A stretch of 11,012 nucleotides of DNA from JBOHNS01 sp050730835. Lineage in GTDB: Bacteria > Patescibacteriota > Saccharimonadia > Saccharimonadales > UBA4665. The DNA is taken from assembly GCA_050730835.1 (NCBI GenBank), contig JBOHNS010000008.1:1-11012 (forward strand). Reading direction: 5' to 3'. Numbering within the stretch: position 1 is the stretch's first letter; each line of letters opens with the position of its first letter. The notes under the pieces are model-generated. The model had not been told where the DNA came from. It saw only the letters and a list, made by a program, of their open reading frames with translations, and did no database searches. Positions 6,052-11,012 of the stretch are shown piece after piece. The translations under genes were made by a program, and so were the position numbers.

Positions 6052-6060
6052 AGTATAGCA
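6052..6060 (-). promoter_or_regulatory. Extended -10 promoter, leaderless start of the dienelactone hydrolase gene
   Basis: TGC TATACT on the - strand is a good extended -10 element. The expected transcription start, six to seven bases beyond it, falls on the A of the ATG at 6045. No Shine-Dalgarno is present. This matches the arrangement before the DUF488 and FAD-oxidoreductase genes. Confidence 0.5.
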
Positions 6061-6128
6061 CATTTCAAAGAGCAAACCATCCTAAAAATTAATTTAAAAA
6101 GCTGGTTTTAGCTACAGTCTATAACTAA

Positions 6129-7307
6129 TTATCGATAGAGAAATTTTCTGGTTAGCGGCAGGTCATTATTGATGCCTTTGCTGAACACGATTTGCGACAG
6201 GTCGTTGCCGGCGGTTTCGAAACTGCTGATCGAGCCGGCCAGATATAAGCGCCACATGCGGACGAAATTTTCATCGTACATTTTGGCGATTTCGGGCGCA
6301 TTTTGTTCGAAGCGTTTGAGCCACGCGCGCAAAGTTAGCGCGTAGTGCGGGCGCAAATTTTCGACATCGATGACGCGAAAATTATAATTTGGCAACAGGC
6401 TGATTAGCTCACGCAGGCTGGGAATGTAGCCGCCCGGGAAAATGTATTTATCGAGCCAGGGCGAGATTTTGGTTTCGGTTTGATGGGTGATTGAGTGCGC
6501 CAGCGAAATGCCGCCGGGCTTTAATAAGCCGTCGACAACCTTGAAATATTGGGCGTGCTGGCCGCGGCCGATGTGCTCTAAAATGCCGACGCTGACCACG
6601 CGGTCATAGCGTTTTTGGCTGGGCAATAAATCCTGGTAATTGCTGTTTTTGAATTTGGCAAGATGGGCGACACCTTCGCGCCCAGCTAAATCTTTGGCAA
6701 ATTTATATTGCTCGCGGCTGAGCGTCACGCCTAAACCTTTGGCGCCATAAAGTTTGGCGGCGCGGACAACTAAATAGCCCCAGCCGCAGCCGATATCGAC
6801 AAATTCGTGGCCTGGTTGGAGCTGCAGTTTGCGCAAAACGTGATCGATTTTCTGGCGTTGGGCTGCCTCCAAACTATCTTTTGGCGAGTGAAAATAAGCA
6901 CAAGTATAAGTCATGGTCTGGTCCAGCCATAATTTGTAAAAATCGTTGCCCAGATCGTAGTGGCTGGCGATTTGACGGGCCTGGCGATTTTTGGTATTGC
7001 TTTGGCGGCGATAAGGGATTTTCGGCAGCGAGCTGCTGGCGGCAATTTGCGAGTTGCGGTCGGCCAGCTCGAAAAGTTTTAATAAATCGCGACTGGCAAT
7101 TTCCAGCCGGCCGGCCATATAGGCTTCGCCAAATCCCAAATCCTGGCGGCGGATAATATCGCTTAACACTTTCGGATCGTTAATTTTTAATGCCACGCGC
7201 GGCTCGCCGCGGCCGTAAGTTTTGGTTTGTTTGTCCCAATAATTAACGACCAGGCTGCCGACTTTCAGGCGGCTTAAAACTTGCTCGGCGACGGCTCGGC
7301 CAATCAT
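6129..7307 (-). CDS. Cfa/TmsB-like SAM-dependent fatty-acyl methyltransferase
   Basis: A member of the cyclopropane-fatty-acyl-phospholipid synthase family, which transfers a methyl(ene) group from S-adenosylmethionine to the double bond of membrane acyl chains. Numbered from the ATG at 7307 (392 residues; E. coli Cfa is 382), visible marks are Cys136 in MTYTCAYF, the SAM loop VDIGCGWG (about 170-177), Glu244 in SVGILEHIG (bicarbonate site in E. coli Cfa) and Tyr322 in RPHYALTLRAW. A TTG at 7343 would extend it by 12 residues, but no Shine-Dalgarno supports either start. It follows a FAD-binding oxidoreductase of the actinobacterial TmsA type. Together these suggest it makes a 10-methylene intermediate (TmsB/BfaB role) rather than a cyclopropane ring; family alone cannot decide. 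CTAG does not occur in the gene by my reading. Confidence 0.93.
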   Translation of the reverse strand: MIGRAVAEQVLSRLKVGSLVVNYWDKQTKTYGRGEPRVALKINDPKVLSDIIRRQDLGFGEAYMAGRLEIASRDLLKLFELADRNSQIAASSSLPKIPYRRQSNTKNRQARQIASHYDLGNDFYKLWLDQTMTYTCAYFHSPKDSLEAAQRQKIDHVLRKLQLQPGHEFVDIGCGWGYLVVRAAKLYGAKGLGVTLSREQYKFAKDLAGREGVAHLAKFKNSNYQDLLPSQKRYDRVVSVGILEHIGRGQHAQYFKVVDGLLKPGGISLAHSITHQTETKISPWLDKYIFPGGYIPSLRELISLLPNYNFRVIDVENLRPHYALTLRAWLKRFEQNAPEIAKMYDENFVRMWRLYLAGSISSFETAGNDLSQIVFSKGINNDLPLTRKFLYR

Positions 7308-7518
7308 GCTAAAAAGCTTAGCATGGCAGGCTATTTCTAACAAACTCGGGCGACTAGTAAAAGCTGGAAATTAGTAGATGGTGGATAGCAAAAACATTTA
7401 TCGTTGACCATTGAACATTGAACATTCCTATATCATTGACCGTTGATCGTTTTTTAAAAGATCTATGATCTATGATCAAATAAAGGTCAAAGGTCAATCG
7501 TAAATTTAGAACCTAATT
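7308..7518. other. Spacer between the FAD-oxidoreductase and methyltransferase genes
   Basis: A 211-bp AT-rich gap, unusually long for two genes of one pathway. About 100 bp of it is heptamer repeat (7402-7497). I see no strong intrinsic terminator and no clear promoter, so read-through from the upstream gene is possible. No ORF of note. Confidence 0.6.
7402..7497. repeat. Array of short heptamer tandem repeats
   Basis: Several 7-bp blocks follow one another. CATTGAA appears twice plus CATT at 7409-7426, preceded by a degenerate CGTTGAC at 7402. CATTGAC CGTTGAT CGTTTTT at 7434-7454 is a degenerate run of the same unit. GATCTAT appears twice plus GATC at 7460-7477. AAAGGTC appears twice plus AA at 7482-7497. 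The unit changes between blocks but the period stays seven. No spacer structure like a CRISPR is present. Confidence 0.85.
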
Positions 7519-8874
7519 CTATCGGCCTCGGACGGCTTTTTCAAATAATGACGGCGTTAAATTTTTGGGGTCGTATTTACGTTTCAGGGCGGCGCATTTT
7601 GGGCCATTATAAATTTTATTAAACTCCGCTTCGTCCAGAAATGTCGTCGAGTACAGCATCTTGATGCCGGCATGATGAAAACAAAAATCGTCCATGATTT
7701 TGGTGCTGTGATGCGGCGGCTGATTGGGCTGGCGGTTGACGTAATTATAGCTGCCAAGATTTAAGTAAAGTTGGTTTTGGGATAACGGATAAAGCGTGGC
7801 ACGAGCCGCGGTTTTGAGTGGCACGGCCATAATCGCGCGGCCGGCTAGATCGAGATTATCAAGCGCGAAATCTAATAATTTTTGGGCCTGCGGCCACGGC
7901 ACTTGCCAATCTTGGGTCAATTGCTCGGTTGGCTGGTCAGCCGGATTTTCGGCCGGCGATTTTTTGGCGGCACGGCGACGACTGATGGCCACATAACGCG
8001 TATAAACGCCGGAGCGGCGCAAACTTGGCGGCGCCAAGCGGCGGAAGATTTGCAGCGCCGGCGTTTCCGGCAGCGCCCAAAACCATTCCGGATCGTAGCG
8101 AAACAGATAATCTTTGGTCGTTAAATTTAATTTTGCTGGCTGGCTGATGGTTTTATAAAAAATCGTGGTGCCGTAAATACTTGTCAAATTTTCGGCACGG
8201 CTAACTTGCCGGCAGGTTACTAAATAAAGTTCGTTTTTGGCATAGACCAGGCTTTCGATATAATCATTTTGGGAATTTTCGGTGGCTGATTTTAGAGCTT
8301 TTAGAAACAATTTTGTGTCATCAAACTTTTTGCTCGTCAAGGCAACATATTTTTTGGCGGCTATGAGTTTGATTTTGGCGCGCAAAATGTAGCCGAGCGT
8401 GCCATAAGAATTGGCCAGGCCATAAAACAAATCCGAATATTGGTTATCGGCGCGGGCAACTACCACGCGGCCGTCCGGCAGCAAAACTTCGGCTTCTAAT
8501 AATCCGTCGTGGCAAAAACCAAATTTAAAGCTGTTGGATTCCAGGCCGATGCCGACCACTGCGCCGCCAATCGTAATGGCTTTAAGCTCCGGCGTGATAC
8601 TCGGTACAAGCCCAAGCGGCAGCGTAAAATCGACAATTTTTTGATAAGTCGCCAGCCCCTGCACGTCTAAAGTTTGGGCAGAAACGTCACAATACAGCGG
8701 CCGGTTAAAGCGCCGCAAATCAACCGGCCGGCCGGCCGAAAATTGCCGCCCGTCGTAGCGAAAAAGATTAGAAATCGACTTTTTCTGTAGCCTGAGCGGC
8801 TGCTCGTTGCCAGCCAGTTGGCGGCCAAGTTTAAGCACCAACCGCCCATGATAATCTCGCAAATCTAAAGCCAT
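7519..8874 (-). CDS. FAD-binding oxidoreductase, TmsA/BfaA-like
   Basis: A 451-residue flavoenzyme of the FAD_binding_4 type (PF01565), distantly like DHCR24/Dwarf1 reductases. It closely resembles, from memory, the actinobacterial family that reduces 10-methylene acyl chains to 10-methyl chains (TmsA/BfaA; mycobacterial relative Rv0449c). Visible marks are ISNLFRY (about 34-40), DVQGLATYQKIVDFTLPLGLVPSITPELKAITIGGAVVG (about 70-108, FAD-binding core), GIESSS-like GLESNSFKFG (110-119), NSYGTLGY (155-162), DYLFRYDPEWFW and a C-terminal KRYDP-type KRKYDPKNL followed by FEKAVRGR. It has no signal peptide. The start at 8874 has TATAAT eight bases upstream and no Shine-Dalgarno. It is the first gene of a likely two-gene unit with the Cfa-type methyltransferase, in the tmsA-tmsB order. 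A sugar or alditol oxidase role is the main alternative. Confidence 0.88.
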   Translation of the reverse strand: MALDLRDYHGRLVLKLGRQLAGNEQPLRLQKKSISNLFRYDGRQFSAGRPVDLRRFNRPLYCDVSAQTLDVQGLATYQKIVDFTLPLGLVPSITPELKAITIGGAVVGIGLESNSFKFGFCHDGLLEAEVLLPDGRVVVARADNQYSDLFYGLANSYGTLGYILRAKIKLIAAKKYVALTSKKFDDTKLFLKALKSATENSQNDYIESLVYAKNELYLVTCRQVSRAENLTSIYGTTIFYKTISQPAKLNLTTKDYLFRYDPEWFWALPETPALQIFRRLAPPSLRRSGVYTRYVAISRRRAAKKSPAENPADQPTEQLTQDWQVPWPQAQKLLDFALDNLDLAGRAIMAVPLKTAARATLYPLSQNQLYLNLGSYNYVNRQPNQPPHHSTKIMDDFCFHHAGIKMLYSTTFLDEAEFNKIYNGPKCAALKRKYDPKNLTPSLFEKAVRGR

Positions 8875-8882
8875 AAAACATA

Positions 8883-8888
8883 ATTATA
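8883..8888 (-). promoter_or_regulatory. -10 box of the FAD-oxidoreductase gene
   Basis: TATAAT on the - strand ends eight bases before the ATG at 8874, so the mRNA would begin zero to two bases ahead of the start codon. It is back to back with the promoter of the divergent orphan gene; the two share 103 bp. Confidence 0.5.
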
Positions 8889-8920
8889 CTCTTAAAAATA
8901 GTAAAAATATTGAAAAACTG

Positions 8921-8950
8921 TTGACAAAATTGGTTAACTTGTGGTATTAT
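8921..8950 (+). promoter_or_regulatory. Strong sigma-70-type promoter of the orphan gene
   Basis: A perfect -35 TTGACA (8921-8926), an 18-bp spacer and TATTAT (8945-8950), with TGG just before the -10 forming an extended -10. The predicted start is near 8957. It is the best promoter match in the window. Confidence 0.8.
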
Positions 8951-8964
8951 TAGCAGCATAATTT

Positions 8965-8969
8965 AAGGA
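8965..8969 (+). promoter_or_regulatory. Ribosome binding site of the orphan gene
   Basis: AAGGA lies eight bases before the ATG at 8978. With the promoter at 8921-8950 it gives a normal leader of about 20 bases, unlike the leaderless neighbours. Confidence 0.7.
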
Positions 8970-8977
8970 TTAGCATT

Positions 8978-9442
8978 ATGAGTAATTTTGCCACGGTTTC
9001 AGAATTGCCAATAAGCAATCTTGCAGAAAATTATGAAGCGCCCAAAAAACTAGCGCCAATCGTTGAGCTATATCCGAAATCAAAAGAAAACGTAGTCAAA
9101 GCGGATGCGCCGCGCCAAGCAAATTTAGACGACTTGAGCCAGGAGTTTGGCCGAAAAGTTGTCTGGTGTGCAGCCATCAATAAAAAAATTATTTATCCTA
9201 ATAGCAAAGACGGCAGCGAATTGCCGGCACATGAGGCCTTGGCCGTTACAACCATAAGCCAAAACCTAGAAAACTTTCTGGGGCGGACGGTTACTAGCCG
9301 CAACGAAATACTAATTGACGGGACAAACCGCGGCGGACTTCCAGAACCGCTAATCACATCGCTCGGCGTTGAAGCTATAGCTGCAGCAGGAAATCAACCG
9401 GTTGAGACAGAATACCGCGGCAGCGACATGTTTCTTGGCTAG
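8978..9442 (+). CDS. Hypothetical protein, 154 residues
   Basis: I do not recognise a family. The protein is soluble in appearance, with no signal peptide or membrane segment. An acidic/Lys-rich, probably disordered N-terminal third (to about 50) is followed by a more compact part containing EFGRKVVWCAAINKKIIYPNSKDG (about 56-79), a helical region (ALAVTTISQNLENFLG) and a Gly-rich stretch near IDGTNRGGLPEP. Cys64 is the only cysteine. It is expressed from its own strong promoter and Shine-Dalgarno. It stands alone on the + strand between two - strand genes, divergent from the FAD-oxidoreductase gene and convergent with the GH63 gene. CTAG occurs about four times, like the cyd operon. The clean expression signals argue that it is a real gene. 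Confidence 0.75.
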   Translation: MSNFATVSELPISNLAENYEAPKKLAPIVELYPKSKENVVKADAPRQANLDDLSQEFGRKVVWCAAINKKIIYPNSKDGSELPAHEALAVTTISQNLENFLGRTVTSRNEILIDGTNRGGLPEPLITSLGVEAIAAAGNQPVETEYRGSDMFLG

Positions 9443-9448
9443 ACTAAA

Positions 9449-9485
9449 GCTAGAAAAACTTAAAAAAACCAAAATAGTTTTTAGC
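9449..9485. terminator. Weak AT-rich stem-loop between convergent genes
   Basis: AAAAACT (9454-9460) pairs with AGTTTTT (9476-9482) around a 15-base loop, and GCT/AGC can add three pairs after a small bulge. It lies just after the stop codon of the orphan gene. The stem is almost all A-T, so it is a poor intrinsic terminator, but it is the only candidate in this gap. Confidence 0.3.
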
Positions 9486-9535
9486 AGTAATTTTAAATTT
9501 AATAGCAAATTTTATAAGTTTAAAGATAGCCGACG

Positions 9536-10879
9536 CTAATTTGCGCGGTGCAGCAAATCGATGGTCAGCGCGGCTGTCCAGGAAAAGTTCTGGACGCCTA
9601 GGCCACGGCCGGTTAGAGCCGAGAAATATTCGTACATACCGTTTTTCGCTACCATTAAAAGCGTGCTTTCGCTTAAGGCTTCGGCTTGGTCGGCGTAACC
9701 GGCGCGCTCCAGGCCATCCAGCACTAAGTGGTTGGTGTTCAGCCACACCGGGCCGGACCACATCGAGAGTTCCTGGAAATATGGACTATCTATCGGGACG
9801 CTAGGAATCGAAAATTGGCTAGCAAAGCTTGCGCTATTTTTTAAGTGTTCGGCCAGTTTGGCGGTGCGACCTACGGCTAGCGATCCAGCGTAGATCGGCA
9901 GCAAGCTGGCAATTGTCGGAATTTTCCACGGCTCGCCGGTTAAAGCATCGCGGCTAAAATACAATCTCGTTTCATCGTCCAATAGCTGATTCAAATTCCG
10001 CTCGGTTTGAGCCATTTTGGCGGTCAGGTCGCTAGAAAGTCGATGGCCGCTAGACGCCGCCAGCTCGCACAGAATGGTGTTGTTGCGAATGAGGATACTA
10101 TTCATGGCGATGTCTTCGACATAGGGCGAATGTCGAGCTCGCATTTGGGCCGAGTCGTATTTTAGGTGGCGTAGGCGCAACGCGGCGTTGGCGTTCGCCG
10201 CATTGGTAATGTTGGACGTGCGCTGGGTGGCATCAGTTTCCCGGATGTCGCGGCGCAGGCGATTGATCAGGCCGCCGGTCGCTAGTTTGCCGGCTGCAAA
10301 AGTTAGCGCTGAATGTTCGCCGGCTTGCATGTGCCGAGCCCAAGGCGGTGAATTGTCCATGCCGGTTTCCCAGGGATGGACAGCAGACATCAAGCCGCTA
10401 TCATTCAAATCGCGCTCGCGGTAAATCCAGGTGTGATAATTGGCCAGTTTCGGGACCGTTTCCTGAAAAAATTCGTGGCGGCGGCGGCCAGACATCCGTT
10501 CGCCGACCCGCCAAACGGCGTCAGCCAAAACCGGCGGCTGAGTGATACCGCTGGTTAAGGTGTCTCGCGGCGCGTCTGGATTACGGCGACTGCCCCAAAC
10601 TAAATAATCCAGATTAAGTTGAGGCTCGCCACCGAGCCGGCCGCGCGTGAAAACCTGGTGCGGCAGCATACCGTTTTGCCACTGCGCCGCCAAAAGCGTA
10701 TTCAGTTCCTGAGCGGCCTTTTCGGCATCCAACCAGCGCAAACCCTCAGCGATGTAAACGCTGTCTTGCAACCACTGGTGCGGATAATTTGTGGCGGACG
10801 CCGCAGTATGATCATCGCGCCAATTAGCCGCCCAAACCTGCTCGGCTTGCATTTCGAGCCTGCTCGAAAAAGTCTCCAT
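9536..10879 (-). CDS. GH63-type glycoside hydrolase, glucosylglycerate hydrolase-like
   Basis: An (alpha/alpha)6-barrel glycosidase resembling the GH63 glucosylglycerate/mannosylglycerate hydrolases, which cleave the alpha-glycosidic bond of compatible solutes by inversion. Numbered from the ATG at 10879 (447 residues; the mycobacterial GgH I recall is about 446), motifs in order are NYPHQWLQDS (about 31-40), GMLPHQ (70-75), TQPPVLA (114-120), HPWETGMDNSPPW (168-180) with the likely catalytic acid Asp175, ELSMWSGPVWLNTNHL (about 370-385) and YEYFSALTGRGLG with the likely base Glu417 followed by FSWTAAL. No signal peptide is seen, so it is probably cytosolic. The open frame continues to a GTG at 10912, but those residues probably come from the end of the adjacent IS; TTTAGG before the ATG is a weak ribosome binding site. 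The substrate is not certain; a trehalase-like or other alpha-glucosidase role is possible. Confidence 0.88.
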   Translation of the reverse strand: METFSSRLEMQAEQVWAANWRDDHTAASATNYPHQWLQDSVYIAEGLRWLDAEKAAQELNTLLAAQWQNGMLPHQVFTRGRLGGEPQLNLDYLVWGSRRNPDAPRDTLTSGITQPPVLADAVWRVGERMSGRRRHEFFQETVPKLANYHTWIYRERDLNDSGLMSAVHPWETGMDNSPPWARHMQAGEHSALTFAAGKLATGGLINRLRRDIRETDATQRTSNITNAANANAALRLRHLKYDSAQMRARHSPYVEDIAMNSILIRNNTILCELAASSGHRLSSDLTAKMAQTERNLNQLLDDETRLYFSRDALTGEPWKIPTIASLLPIYAGSLAVGRTAKLAEHLKNSASFASQFSIPSVPIDSPYFQELSMWSGPVWLNTNHLVLDGLERAGYADQAEALSESTLLMVAKNGMYEYFSALTGRGLGVQNFSWTAALTIDLLHRAN

Positions 10880-10929
10880 AATAAACCTAAATGCGGTTTT
10901 GAAGCCGAACACTTTGTTATGCTAGGGTT
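10880..10929. other. Gap between GH63 gene and IS30-type transposase
   Basis: A 50-bp divergent gap that must hold the left end of the insertion sequence as well as any promoter for the GH63 gene. The terminal inverted repeat cannot be set because the other end of the element is outside the window. No strong promoter is visible. Confidence 0.4.
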
Positions 10930-11012
10930 ATGAAAAAAGCTACACTCACATCAGCAAAGATGAGCGGAATGAGATTGCTATTCTGCGCAGTAAAGGTTAT
11001 TCGCTGCGAGCC
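10930..11012 (+). mobile_element. IS30-family transposase, 5' end, start out of frame
   Basis: From 10941 the + strand encodes YTHISKDERNEIAILRSKGYSLRA, the typical N-terminal helix-turn-helix start of IS30-family transposases (pattern Y-H-L-S--ER--I--L---G-S-R-I). The natural start would be ATG at 10930, but an A6 tract (10933-10938) puts ATG AAA AAA in a different frame (MKKATLTSAK...). One extra A, or a -1 slip on the A tract, would give MKKSYTHISKDER, a very usual IS30 beginning. In the transposase frame a TAG at 10923 stops any upstream extension, and no ATG, GTG or TTG start is available. The gene may be broken, may depend on slippage, or may reflect a one-base sequencing error. The element continues past the window edge. 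Confidence 0.8.

Noticed and set aside
6062..6128. Intrinsic terminator after the methyltransferase gene
   Set aside because: Only a four-pair AGCT/AGCT stem followed by a short T tract on the - strand; not convincing.
7308..7343. TTG start at 7343 for the methyltransferase
   Set aside because: No Shine-Dalgarno or promoter supports it, and the 12 added residues do not look like the family N-terminus, whereas the ATG at 7307 fits it.
7402..7497. CRISPR array
   Set aside because: Units are 7 bp and directly adjacent, with no unique spacers and no cas genes nearby.

Overview
The window carries nine substantially complete genes and two edge fragments. All genes use the standard bacterial code (cydA stops with TGA). 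Base composition is mixed, coding density is high, and several starts lack a Shine-Dalgarno but sit right behind a -10 box. Gene content (cytochrome bd, a remnant of type II NADH dehydrogenase, an actinobacterial-style methyl-branched fatty-acid gene pair, short heptamer tandem repeats between genes) would fit a small-genome aerobic or microaerophilic bacterium. I lean to Candidate Phyla Radiation/Saccharibacteria, or a lineage that exchanges genes with Actinobacteria. That placement is inference, not proof.

Layout, left to right. 1-72: 3' end of an unrecognised + strand gene. 73-186: non-coding DNA with 7-bp tandem repeats that run into the cydB stop codon. 167-4115 (- strand): an operon-like run, transcribed as YeaO-like DUF488 protein, AI-2E/PerM-family membrane protein, cydA, cydB. 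The cydA-cydB gap contains a perfect 24-bp inverted repeat whose distal arm is the cydB ribosome binding site and start codon. 4148-5281 (+): one ORF whose N-terminal 271 residues are an ABC-2-type ATPase and whose last ~109 residues are the C-terminus of a type II NADH dehydrogenase, an apparent microhomology fusion or an assembly join. 5308-6045 (-): dienelactone hydrolase-family enzyme. 6129-8874 (-): FAD-binding oxidoreductase followed by a Cfa-family methyltransferase, the pair that makes 10-methyl branched fatty acids in Actinobacteria (tmsA-tmsB/bfa type), separated by an array of heptamer repeats. 8978-9442 (+): orphan hypothetical gene with the best promoter in the window. 9536-10879 (-): GH63-type glucosylglycerate/mannosylglycerate hydrolase-like enzyme. 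10930-11012 (+): 5' end of an IS30-family transposase whose ATG is out of frame across an A6 tract.

How the parts relate. cydAB makes a bd-type quinol oxidase; an intact NDH-2 would be its natural electron donor, so an NDH-2 tail next to this operon suggests a respiratory cluster was rearranged here. The tmsAB-like pair would alter membrane lipid acyl chains. CTAG, rare in most bacterial genomes, is abundant in the cyd operon, the orphan gene and the GH63 gene, but almost absent from the ABC ATPase, methyltransferase and FAD enzyme genes. This points to a mosaic of segments with different histories.
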